A stretch of 64,000 nt of DNA from Heracleum sosnowskyi (lineage: Eukaryota; Streptophyta; Magnoliopsida; Apiales; Apiaceae), in assembly GCA_030848705.1 (NCBI GenBank), contig CM061241.1:81167178-81231177 (forward strand). Reading direction: 5' to 3'. The notes beneath the pieces are model-generated. The model worked only from the letters and a program-made list of their open reading frames with translations, did not search any database and was not told the origin of the DNA. Made by a program: the position numbers and the translations under genes. Below, piece after piece: positions 33,140 through 44,684 of the stretch (position 1 is its first letter; each line of letters opens with the position of its first letter).

Positions 33140-34376
33140 ACTAGCCTATAACCCGTGCAAGTCACATGCCTTAAAAAATAATAAACTAGAAAAATTTAAT
33201 GTGAACGGAAAATATTAAAATAAAAGTAAAAATTAATATGATAAATTATAAAATGAGAAACTTAAATATTAATTGGAACGTAAAAAAATATTAAAAAATA
33301 CATATGGGGCTGATGAAGATAAATGTGGTATTATTAATATTATTTTATAATAAAATTATATTAATAATAAGGACATATAGAAAATCTAACATGTTTTAAT
33401 TAAAAAAAGTAATTGTCCGTGATATTTTTAGAAGTGTTTTAATTATATTACTTGTATTTATTAAAAAAATAAGTTGACATGTTAAAATAAATAAGTTTTT
33501 TTAATAAGGACAAATAGGAAAGCTAACATGTTTTAATTAAAAAAAAGTAACTACCTATAATATTTTTAGATGTGTTTTAATTATATTAATTGTATTTGTT
33601 AAAAAAATACGTTCACTTGTTAAAATAGGTAAGTTCTTTTAAATAATTAAAAGTATTAAAATAAGTTTTAAAATATATAAATAAGGTTTGCACTTGATAT
33701 TTTTGGAAAACGAAGATTTTAGTGATAACAAATATAAAAGGTAATATATTTTAATTTAAATGTAATTGTCCATGATATTTTTGGAAAATAAGTAGATTTT
33801 GTTAAAAAAAAATATTTTAATTATAAAAGGTAATTAGCTAGTTAATATTTTTTTTTTAATTTATTAAATAGAGTATTAAAATAGATTTTAAAATAAATAA
33901 GTAAGGATTGCATATCACATTTTTGGAAAATAGAGATTTTAATGATAACAAATATAAAAGACATTATGTTTTAATTTAAAGGTAATTGTCGTGATATTTT
34001 TGGAAAAGTAGTAGATTTTGTTAGATTTTTTTTTAATTATAAAAGACAATCAGTTAGTTACTATTTTTATATTATTTTATTATTTATTAAATTGAGTATT
34101 AAAAAGATTTGATTTATAGTAGCTTTCGTTATCCTAAAAAGAAAGAAGTATATTTGTAGCAGTGTATCCTAAATTTAAACAAATTAGATCCCACGTTTTC
34201 ATTTTTTTTTTATTAGATTTCAATATTATTTGATTTTTATGTAGTGAAATATTAATGTAGAATAAAACTTTCCCGAATTTTGATTATATTATTAATTTAT
34301 TAATTAGAAAAAGTACCGAAAACCAAAACTAACCGAAAACCGAAAACCAAAACTTTCAAGGTTTCGGCTTTAATAA
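33140..34376 (-). mobile_element. Helitron-like element, minus orientation
   Basis: At the left, ACTAG (33140-33144) followed by CCTATAACCCGTGCAAGTCAC is the reverse of a Helitron 3' end. The body is AT-rich with repeats of a GTGATATTTTTGGAAAA-containing unit. The right (5') end is not defined; it should lie before the next Helitron at 34378. Confidence 0.5.
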
Positions 34377-35170
34377 TACTAGCTTAAAACCCGTGCGATG
34401 CACAGATTATTAATTATTATTTAATTATTATTATTTTTTAATATTTTATTAATTGTAATTGTGCAAAAAATAAGTATGCATGTTAAAATAGCTAAACACT
34501 TTTAATCAATTAAAAACATTAAAACAGATTTTAAAATAAATAAGTATGGGTTTGCCCATTATATTTTTGGAAATGAGGGGTTTTAGTAAGAAAAAATAAA
34601 AAATGTAACATATATTTAGTTTGAAAAGGTTAATGCCCGTGATATTTTTGGAAAATGAGGTTTTAAAATTTAATAATTAAAATTATTTAAATACGTTTTA
34701 AAATAAATAAGTAAAAGGTTTCCTGTGATATTTTTGGAAAAAGAATGGATTTTAGTGAGAAAAATAGAAAAAGTAAATTGTAAAAGGCAATTTCCCGTGA
34801 TATATTTAGAAAATGAGGGACTTTGTTCGAAAAAATATATAATGTGTTTTAGCTGAAAAGGTAATTGGTAATGAATAGGTATTTGATTATTTATATTTTA
34901 ATATTTTTAGTAATTGCATTTGTTAAGAAAAATAAGTAGATATGTTAAAATAGGTAAACTTTTAAAAATAATTATAATATTAAAACAGGTTTAAAAATAA
35001 ATAACTAAATGTTTGTCCGTGATTTTTTTGGAAAAAGAGGGATTTTAGCAAGGAAAAATAAAAAAACTAACATATTTTAGTTAAAAAAGGTAATTGTCCG
35101 TGATATATTTGAAAAAGTTGGGGGATTTGTTAAAAAAATAGAAAAAAATGTATTTTAGGTGAAAAAGGTA
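33400..35170. repeat. Interspersed CCGTGATATTTTTGGAAAA repeat family
   Basis: The phrase GTGATATTTTTGGAAAA or a close variant, followed by GAGGGATTTTAG and a TAAAAAATAACAT-type tail, recurs roughly ten times in irregular spacing across both adjacent Helitrons. Confidence 0.7.
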
Positions 35171-35390
35171 ATTGATTATAAATAGGTAATATTATTATTT
35201 AATAATATATTTCTATAAATAAGTAAGGTTAATTAAGTAAAAACTAATTAAGGGCGATTAAGTAAAATCACAACGTACTATACCGACCAACCAAAAGTAA
35301 AAACTAATTAAGGACAATTAAGTAAAATCACAACGTACCATACCGACCAACCAAGCTTTTAATGTTTCGTCTATTATATAATAATATTGA
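34379..35390 (-). mobile_element. Short non-autonomous Helitron, minus orientation (about 1 kb)
   Basis: ACTAG (34378-34382) then TTAAAACCCGTGCGATGCAC, with the GTGC-GAT-GCAC hairpin, is the reversed 3' end. The right end, ATAATATTGA at 35390, gives the 5' start TCAATATTAT on the minus strand. It contains repeated GTGATATTTTTGGAAA units and a 60-bp tandem pair (35235-35354). No coding. Confidence 0.6.
35235..35354. repeat. 60-bp tandem duplication
   Basis: AAGTAAAAACTAATTAAGG at 35235 recurs at 35295. The two 60-bp units, including CACAACGTAC and TACCGACCAACCAA, differ at only a few positions. Confidence 0.9.
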
Positions 35391-35707
35391 TAGTATAAAT
35401 TGGTTGTATATTATATTTGTTTTATAGTTTTGTCTTGTCCTCCGTGCCCAGCTCTTATGCAGGAGGATCCCTTGGGACTGAGGGAGTATTTGTTAAGTAA
35501 CTTATTAGACAACCAAAAATAATTTAAATTATTAAATTTTTAAAGTTATTTTTGTGATTGACTTTGATTGATATATGATACAAATATGATTACCAAACTG
35601 TATTTTTTCAAATATTATACAAACTTTTTAAAAAATATTATACAAATTTATAAGTTTACCAAAAAAAAAAAAAAAAGCTCCCCATGATGTTACAGAGTGA
35701 GAAAGAG

Positions 35708-37001
35708 TACTCCATCCGTCCCATCAGGATGTTAATATTTGAAAGAGAAATTTCGTTAAAATAAATAATGAAACTATATTTTATAGGAGTCTTGAAATGC
35801 GTGATGACCCCTCCATTTCAAATTATATCCTATATATAATTAGCGTTTAGATGGTTTGGTCGTCAGGGTTAAAAATGTAAATTACTAATTTAGTGAAAAA
35901 GAAAAAAACATAAAAAACATATGCACGGGAAATACAAGCTTATATACCCAGCAAAATAATCGGTGATGACCAAAACATGAAACGAAGAGAGGCACCAAAT
36001 CATGAAATGAAGAGAGAGAAACCTGTTGGAAACAAAATTATAAAAAATATATATAGAAAAATTTGTAATATATATAGTATCGAAATAATATAGAGTGAAA
36101 ATATATATAAAAAATTAGATTAAATAATTTAAAAATTACAGAAACATGAATTTCACGAGTAATATACAATATAAACTAAATTAATACTAATGAACTTCAT
36201 TAATTATTATTATTTTAAGTTACCATAAACAGATTGTATAATAAAGTATAAATTTTCAAAAGATATCATATAATAAAATTTGAATATTTTGTATGAATCA
36301 ATTTGTAAATTAGTAAAATTATAGATGAATATCTTTTAAATTATTTAGTTAAAGTAGAAAATTTTGACTTTAAGAAGTCAAAATGAGACAAGAAGTATGA
36401 AAAAAAATAAAGAAAAGTTAAATAAATAAACTCATGTAAAAGATTATCGATAAATTATTCTGTGCATTGCACGAGTATAAAGTTAGTATTAAATAATTGA
36501 AGTAAATGGGTTTATGTGGTATGACATGGTCATGATGGTTTGGTCGTCAATGATATATTTATCATTTTAGAAGTGTTGTTGGTAATTATAATCTTTCTAT
36601 ATATTAAATAGAAACTAAATATCGTTAAATTGTACAATTTGTTACAAAACAACGAAGTATGATTTTTAAATATTATTTTTCAATTTTCCATGAAAAATCA
36701 AATATTAGTTATATAGAATATAATAAATTTATTGAGTGAAAAAATATAGAAAATATAAATTAATGATTTTAAAATTAGGAAAATATGAAATTTCACACAA
36801 CAAATATAATAAAACTAAAATTATTAAGAGATGTTATTAAAATAAGTATTATTAATTTAACAAGGTTTGCATATATTATTTTGTAACTTTTTCAAAAAAT
36901 TTAAAATGGAAAAATATTTTAATTTATTAATAAAATTCAGAAAATTTTATAAAACAACCCTGATGTAAAGCTAGTGTTAATAAATGAATGGGACGGAGGG
37001 A
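35708..37001. mobile_element. Stowaway/mariner-type element carrying Helitron insertions
   Basis: ACTCCATCCGTCCCATCA at 35708 and TGAATGGGACGGAGGGAATA ending at about 37001 are inverted ends of the same type, suggesting one element swollen by insertions. Inside are Helitron-like ends at 36450-36486 (TGTGCATTGCACGAG) and a small Helitron at 36592-36974. No coding. The pairing of the two ends is an inference. Confidence 0.45.
36592..36974 (+). mobile_element. Small Helitron-like insertion (383 bp)
   Basis: It begins TCTTTCTATATATTAAATAG after A and ends GATGTAAAGCTAG before T, matching the TC...CTAG|T rule. The hairpin before the end is not obvious. Confidence 0.45.
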
Positions 37002-37368
37002 ATACTTCACATGTTTTGACTTGCCCCGCAACGTAGACAAAGGACCAGAGGGTCATCTTATTCATATTTCATGTTCAAATTAACAAAAAACACACTGATT
37101 GTGTTGTGTGTAATATATCCCTCTACATTTTATTTATTTTTGGGTTACATGTACAAAGTTCGTGTAGTTACCAAAAATGGAATCAAATTGGGAACTAGGT
37201 CACGTAATCGCCAAAATTAAACCATCCAAAAAATGTAATATATCAACACATATCCCAAACATCTAGGGTTTCAATTTCAACTCTTCAGCTGCTCGATTTT
37301 TACTTTTAAGTTGTTTTTTTACTTTAATTTCCTAGGTTTTTTTTTGTTGAGAATTCAGGAGGTAAGTT
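37002..37368 (+). promoter_or_regulatory. Upstream region and leader of UPF3
   Basis: The 367 bases between the last MITE end and the UPF3 start are AT-rich. They include the CTAGGGTTT-type motif (37263-37270) often seen near the starts of plant housekeeping genes. No clear TATA box. Promoter function is positional inference. Confidence 0.4.
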
Positions 37369-40300
37369 ATGAAAGGCGTCGCTGATCGCACAAAAGTAGT
37401 GCTCCGGCACTTGCCGCCGACGATTACTCCGGCGATGCTTGTGGACCAATTCGATGATAGGTTCGCTAATCGCTACAAGTTTATTTCGTTTCGCCCTGGC
37501 AACAACAGGTTAGGGTTTATGTGTGTGTGTGTGTTGTTAGTGTAATTGATGTTTATGTTGTGGTTGCGGTTAATGTTGATAATTACTCTGCTATGTGTTG
37601 ATGTTGTGTTTTATTCTGATTTTATGGGATACGAGATGAATTGGAGTGGTTAATAATGATGTTAGGAGTTTGAATTTCAAAGTTAAATTATGAAGTTAGG
37701 CGAGGTGTTGAGTGAGGATTTTACGGTTTTGTGCAGTTGTGGTGGGAGTAGTTGAACGCGGGAAATGTTTTTGGTAGTTGTGATTGAAGTTCGTGAGATT
37801 CTTATGTGTTATTTGATGTATTTGGCTTGAAACTTAATTTGGAGTTTGAATTTTAAAGTAAACTTGTGAAGTTAGGCGAGGTGTTGAGTCAGGATTTTAC
37901 GTTTTTGTGCGGTTTGGTGGGAGTAGCGGAACGCGGGAAATGTTTTTGGTAGTTGTGATTGAAGTTCGTGAGATATTCTTATGTGTTATTTGATTTATTT
38001 GGCTTGAAACTGAATTTGGTGAACTAGCGGAGTTTGTCGTATACAGTTTGTTGTATGAATGTGAAGGAATTCTTGGAGGAGTGACGTGCCAGATTTCCTT
38101 TTGTCGGAAGTTTAAATCATTCTGAGTATTTAGTGCACACAAGACAAAAGCAAAGAACGGCGAATTTATCACATTTGAGTATCTTCTCCCGATATATAAT
38201 CTTGTTATAGTTTTTATTTCCTACGATATCTTTACACTTAGAAACATATCTACAAATATAATTGCTATGACGGTACATAAAATTCTTCCCATCTTATTTA
38301 CACTCTTCAAATAATTTCAACCAACATAATCTTCAAAGCAGTACTCATAGTTTGTATTACTTTCTTCTCAGCCATTTTACAAAGTGCTTGCCTGCATGAC
38401 TAATATTTGGCAAATGGTTGTTTAATTTGAAGCTTGCACCTTTTGAGAATGACACTACTATGTAATCAGTAGAACTTTTCAGTGAAGTTACTACATGTCA
38501 TTGTTTTGAGTATCTTTACATAACTCTTTTTCTAAAACTAAATCTGCAGCGCGAAGCATCAGATTTATTCTAGAGCCTATATTGACTTTCAGAAGCCAGA
38601 GGATGTTATAGAATTTGCTGACTTCTTTCGCGGACATGTTTTTGTCAATGAAAAAGGTAATGGTTCAAAAAGAATGTACCAAAGAGATTGCTTAGTCATC
38701 TTAATGGTGGTACCATAAACGAAATGGCTATACTATTTACTTTACTTTCTGCATTCATATTTCGATTCATGAAAAAAGTACCGTGTTTATCAGTACACAA
38801 AAGGATTTCCACATTATAATTTTAAATTGCTCACTTCTTTGCAATAAAATCTATATTTCTTTAAATCGCATTCCCATGTAAGAGCAACACCTCTACTTGA
38901 CTAAAGTGTTTAGCAAATATAATTTGTACTTATTTCTTTTTTCTTGCATATATAGATCTTCTCTAATACGCAGTGTGCATCATATATTCGAGAGTGGTAG
39001 TATACTTCATGCCCATTTGTTTTTGTCCAAGTAGAGCCATATGTTTTGATATGCAACTTACTGACCTCCAAAAAGAAAAAAAGCACGAGTTTAAATATTT
39101 GTATATTATCTGCTCCTTCCCTTCCGCTCTTACCCAATGATGTGATGAGATGCGGTTAAAGCTTGAGTTCCTTGTTTAAGTGTGGCAGTTAAGTCTGTTG
39201 CCCTCTTCCTTTTGTTCTTTCCCACCCTTACACAGTCATTGCTATCAGGTACTCAGTTCAAAACAGTAGTTGAGTACGCTCCTTCACAGCGCGTTGCAAA
39301 GCATTTGTCCAAAAAGGATGGTCGCGAAGGAACTATATACAAAGGTATACAACAGTAATTTTACTTGCAAGTTGCAACAATACCAATCTTCTTCTTTGTT
39401 TCATATAAATTTTCTTGTGATGAAAATGTAGATCCAGTATATATGGAGTTCCTGGAATCAATAACAAAGCCTATTGAAAATCTTCCTAGTGCTGAAATTC
39501 AATTAGAGAGAAGAGAGGCGGAACGAGTAGGTTAGTTAAAATAACAAGACTTACTATGCATTATTTTCAGTAGAAGAAATTTGAAATTAAGTTGTGAACT
39601 GGGATTTTTTCTAGACCGCGATTAATATACATGTTTTTTCCTAGGTGCTGCAAAGGATTCTCCAATAGTGACACCTTTAATGCAGTTTGTTCGCCAGAAA
39701 AGAGCTGCCAAGGGTGGATCTCGGGTATAAGAAACTATTTTTATTGTTCTGCATAAAAGTAATAGTCCATTAGGATTTAGGAACTATTGATATTTAGAAG
39801 CTACTCTTTATGTGTTTCTGTTGCTAAGAATCATATGATTATAATCTGTATGAGAAGGGTTTAGCTTAGGCATTGAAGTACTGGAGTCCACTGGAACTCT
39901 GAGTCAAACTATTTTATTCATTTATATAGGTGAGAGAAAATATGTTAAAACATAACGAACTAATCAACTTTGTGCAATTTTGCCTGAAACAATTAAACTC
40001 AGGTGGTGGGTACTTGGGATATATATGTGTATATACACATATTTTATGAACGATTCCCAGAATCTGTTTATATGTAACTGGAAAAGTAGAATATTTGATA
40101 ATTGTTTCTGGAGTTTCATTGCCCTTTGTGTTTAATCGTATGTATTCTTATTTGTCTGTTTTGTTTTATAACTTTCATATATGCTCTGCCAATTATTTAT
40201 TAATGGTTTGACGTGCATCCAATTTTGTGTTTGTGATATGACAGAGGTTCTTGTCTAATGGGAAGCCTGCCAGGACTGGTGGAATATCGTCTGGAACTTC

Positions 40301-43300
40301 TGGTTCAGTAAGACGGGGTTCTGAGAAAAAAAAGGTTTGTGACACTTCTATTCCATTTTCTTTTATAAGTGAAATTTTCGCTTTAAGTTGTAGATATTAC
40401 TTACAGTAAGCATCTATGAATGGTAACTTATGGGCACTTGGCTCGGTAATTTAATGGCATTCGCCAGTGGAGGATTAATGTAGTATACTTGCACTAATAG
40501 TCACTCTCTATGGAATATAAGATTCTTTTAGACAATACTATTGTGCGAGCAATAGAATAGAGGATCCCCCCCCCCCCCCCCCCCCCCCGACCCACAGGAA
40601 CAGGCATAACAAGCAAACTGTACGGCTAAGCTTAAGAGGGCCTTGATTATGTGTAGTACAAGGTGTTTCTTTCTTTCTTTTTAGTGTTAGGTAGATATGT
40701 TGCGATTTGGATTGTTGTTTTACTTCTATATGAGGTTATTTTGCAACTAAATATCCCTTGGAAATGCTATTGCCTTAGATCCTGCTGTTCACCATAAACT
40801 GTATAATCTGGCCTGTTTCTGGATGGACTATGCAAGCTATTAGCAAGCAAGTTCTATGAAATTTGAAGGTCTTTTTATATGGCATTTCCAGTATCTGGTA
40901 ATTCAAATGTCTAGGTCTGCACGAGAGAACTGATGCATTATTGGTGATGCATTGTACTTATTAACTATTTCTATTTGCAGTATATTATAAGGGATACTGC
41001 GAAAAGCTCTAGCGGCAAAGAGAAATCAGCATATATCATGGTCCCCAAACGAAATGACCAACAAATTCCTGATAAGGTTATTGCAGTTGCAGCATCTGGA
41101 ACTGAAATTTTGGGAGAGGCAAGCGGTATGGCTCATTATCAGGCTTTCAATTCAATTATATTTGCTACATTAATTCCACAAGGCATTACCTATGTCCCTG
41201 TCTATTTATTTCTAATGACTCTAATGTCGGATTCTTGGATGGAATGGATTGAAATTTAGGTTATTATGTACATCCAGTGGGTTAAAAACTAATCTCCACC
41301 TCTTCTATTTTACAAGAGAACGCTCATTAGTCTCACCACTCTTTTTGTTTTTTACCAATTGTACCACATTCTTTGAAAACTGCATTAGGCCTTTCACTCG
41401 CACCTTGTTATATAAGCTTCCTTCTACCTTCCCATGTCTACTTTTCTTTAGCTCTCTGTTCTCTGCCCATTCCTGTTCCTTGCAAGAAAATACAACCTAA
41501 ATGAATATGTGCCAAGACATGGACAGATAATTGTTTCATGTGAAGCAACCGATACATATGCTGTGCGAATTAAAAATGAAACTTAAAATAAACAGGTGTT
41601 GCATTGTTTCTTGCTCTTGATCTAGTTTTTATCTAACATGATTTTAATTCCAATATACGAGTTCGTAAATGTTTTCTTCTCTCTTTTTTTTGTTAATGGG
41701 GTCGAAAGGATATGGTAAAGAGGCATGGGGCTGCAGTGAAAATGGGAAGCAAACAATGAAAAGGGGTACTTTTAATTGTATCCCATTAGAAACTATTCTA
41801 CCTTCATGCACTATAAATGCCTTAAAACAGAAGAATAGAACAATGAAGTCATGCTTTCATTTTGACTTTCCTTGTATTCATCAAATATCATGCAACCGGG
41901 TTGGTATTTCATGAACCCCAAGCAGCAGGAACATGTTGAAAATAGCTTGTCACACTTTAATGCAGGACAAGATATCTCATGATAGAGCCATAAAGGTCCA
42001 TGATACTGGATGCTAACCTCAAGCATTTAACTTTTGTGAATCTACACGCATTACAGAAAGCTCTTACATTGGAAGGGAATAATGGAGGCCTAGCTTCATA
42101 GTCTGTACATATCCTGTTTACGGAAATTAACTTAAATAACATAACGTAGTCATTCATTTACAATTAAGGTGTTGTACTAAACTAAATAGCAATGGGCAAG
42201 GTCACTTGTGCTTCCTGAAGAAATCGATGTTTTAAAGAAGTACAGTGTCTCATGAGTCCATTCCAGTCCGTTGCACTAATGTATTTAGATATACAGTGTA
42301 TACTTTCAGATAGACTTTTACTGATCTTGTTCTCATCAGATTTATTGTTGATAAGCTCCATATTCATGGTATCTTTTATTTGTTGCATCTTTAATTCTTT
42401 ATTTTGCTTCAGGAGTCCCTGGTATAACTGAAGTGGGAAAGAAGAAAATTTTACTATTGAAGGGCCGTGAAAAAGAAATCTCTCATGTAAGTGACGCAGT
42501 ACTGCAGCCTCCTTTGTCGTTTATAATTTGTCACATGGCAATTTGACGATGTATGTTGGTGTTTCTTATTTACTGCTGAGCTTATTCATCAGAAAAGGTC
42601 TTTACTGAGAAGCAAAATAACAATAATAAGAGAGTTGAGTAGGAAAAATCAAACAAGTTTTCAAATTAAAAAAGGGGATATTCCTAATGGTACCAACTGT
42701 AGTTTTGACTTTTCCTATTGGTACCATTTTCCCATAGTATTGGTTTCTCCAAATGGTGCCAGTGGTACCGTTGAGAATCCTCTGATTGCAATTAACATTA
42801 GAAAAGTTTCAAATAAAAAGATGGTTAAATAGAAGATAGTAAAGATTAGACCATTGACGAATAATATACTAAATTGCTTGTTCGAGGAGCGGAAGAAAAT
42901 CGCACTGAATTTATCTTGATCTTTATTTAAAAATATTTAATGATGGTTAAGGAATTTCTTACTTTGACAAACAATAAGAGTATAAGAGTAACGAGTCAAA
43001 AGTTTGATGCCGCGATGGTACCATTGAGAATTTCCCTAAAAAAATTGGGAAGCACTATAATATCAGCTTCGGTGAATTTACAGTGGAAGCTCATTAGCGG
43101 CGATTAAACAAGTTTATTTTAATAATGAATTCCAAGTTTATTTGGAGCAAGGATTGCTAAAAATTAACTCCTTTAATATTCCATACTAAATGATGAATAT
43201 TGACATAACAAAGCTAAACATCTTAACACTTTGATTTATTTGAAACAACCAATCATATCATGGTGTTCGTATTGGAAAAGGAAAAAAATCGTAAAATTAA

Positions 43301-44684
43301 TCCAGTACAATCTTGTGGTATCTTTTGACTTGCGGGATGCCACATATATTATCTTTTCTAAATAATGGCACATACAATAGGAATTTCAAAATGGGAGAAC
43401 TTCAAAACTATCTATCTGCTTGATTCCACAAAAATGCTTCTTTTTTGCTTTATAGCTCTATGCATACATCTACAGGCATCTGTTGACTTGTCTCTGAAGG
43501 AGACCATACCATCACCTGTTAGAAATTCCACTGGGGTAACTGCTCTCAAACAGAATAATCAACGTGAGGCTGGTGGAAAGATTATAAGAAGCATACTTCT
43601 CAATAAAGATTTGCGTCAAAATACTTCCATGCTTCAATCCAATACGCATAACCAAGAGAAGGACAAAAGGGTACCGCATCCACCAAAAGGGCAGACGTTA
43701 CATGATACAAATGGAGATAACACTGTTACGACGGAGAAGCAAGACAGGCGTACAAGGAATAAGGGTAGACCTGATCGTGGTGTTTGGACTGCTCTTCGTC
43801 GTTCAGATGGATCACACGCAAGTAATGAGTCTTTGCCATCTGCTAATTCGATGCGTACACAGGTGTTGGTAGATCCTGCAGAAGGTAAGAATATCAATTT
43901 GACCTAGTTACTGAAACAAGCATGTGTTTGAACTTTCAATAGATACACTGTCTTTTGAATCAAGTGTGTGTTGACTAGACAAACTAACATACAGAGAGAA
44001 AAAAAGAATATGACTTGTTTGGTGTTTTCCGTTGTAAGTTTTGGCTAGTTACTGTTTTGAATTGTCTGTAACTAATTAACAGGAGGTCAACGAGATTCAA
44101 AGAAAGATATGTTGAATTCAAAGAGTGGGGAACTCAGGAACATTGGCAGCGGACGTCATGTATCATTCGAAAATGGTTAGTCTTGTACGTTGTACCTCTA
44201 GGAGCGGCTACTTGATGGTTATATTTCCTGTTGTAGATCTGACACATCAAATTTTATTTAATACTTTCAGTGTCCTAGTTAAGACTTGTGGTTGCATGTC
44301 ATTAGTACTTTTTGTGTACTTCACAGGTTCTTATAAACATGGTGGTCGCCGTGGTCCTCAACCTAATGGAAGGGTTACCGATGGCTCATTGAACATAGGG
44401 GAAAGAAAGCCTTCTAAAAAGGGGTCATCTTCTGGTTTTGGCTTACACGAGGTAAGCTGGAGTTAATTTGAGTGCAATGACTTCCATAATATTTTGGAGT
44501 TCTTTTTAATTTGCCCAATCTAGGTTGAAAGAATAAATTACTCAAGAAACAGGTGCAAGGCAATATTGTAACTATTGTTCATGTTAAATTTTATTGATGT
44601 GTTTTTCTTCTTCACTAATTGGGTTTTAATACTATGAAACTGCAGAAACAGGTGTGGGTTCAAAAATCAAGTTCTGGATCTTAG
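37369..44684 (+). CDS. UPF3: UPF3, regulator of nonsense-mediated mRNA decay (12 coding exons, 498 aa)
   Basis: Exons: 37369-37508, 38550-38656, 39249-39344, 39432-39530, 39645-39724, 40245-40334, 40981-41125, 42413-42486, 43476-43884, 44083-44175, 44327-44451, 44646-44684. All introns are GT-AG and the joined frame is open (1497 nt with stop). The N-terminal about 165 residues form the Smg4/UPF3 RRM-like domain (KVVLRHLPPTITPAML, FADFFRGHVFVNEKGTQFK, VEYAPSQRVAK, PIENLPSAEIQLERREAE). The C-terminal half is basic and low-complexity (KKKILLLKGREKE, KQDRRTRNKGRPDRGVW). It ends KQVWVQKSSSGS, as in plant UPF3. Length is close to the Arabidopsis protein. UPF3 bridges exon-junction complexes to UPF2/UPF1 and shuttles between nucleus and cytoplasm. 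It looks intact. Confidence 0.94.
37665..38021. repeat. About 176-bp tandem duplication in UPF3 intron 1
   Basis: GGAGTTTGAATTTCAAAGT at 37665 recurs as GGAGTTTGAATTTTAAAGT at 37841. The units share long matches such as AGGCGAGGTGTTGAGT and GGTAGTTGTGATTGAAGTTC with scattered differences. Confidence 0.85.
40566..40588. repeat. Poly(C) run in UPF3 intron 6
   Basis: Twenty-three consecutive C residues. Such long C runs are unstable and error-prone in sequencing, so the exact length is doubtful. Confidence 0.9.

Noticed and set aside
43365..43475. In-frame upstream extension of UPF3 exon 9
   Set aside because: It is intron sequence that happens to be open; a good acceptor (CTACAG) at 43475 and homology start at ASVDLSL.
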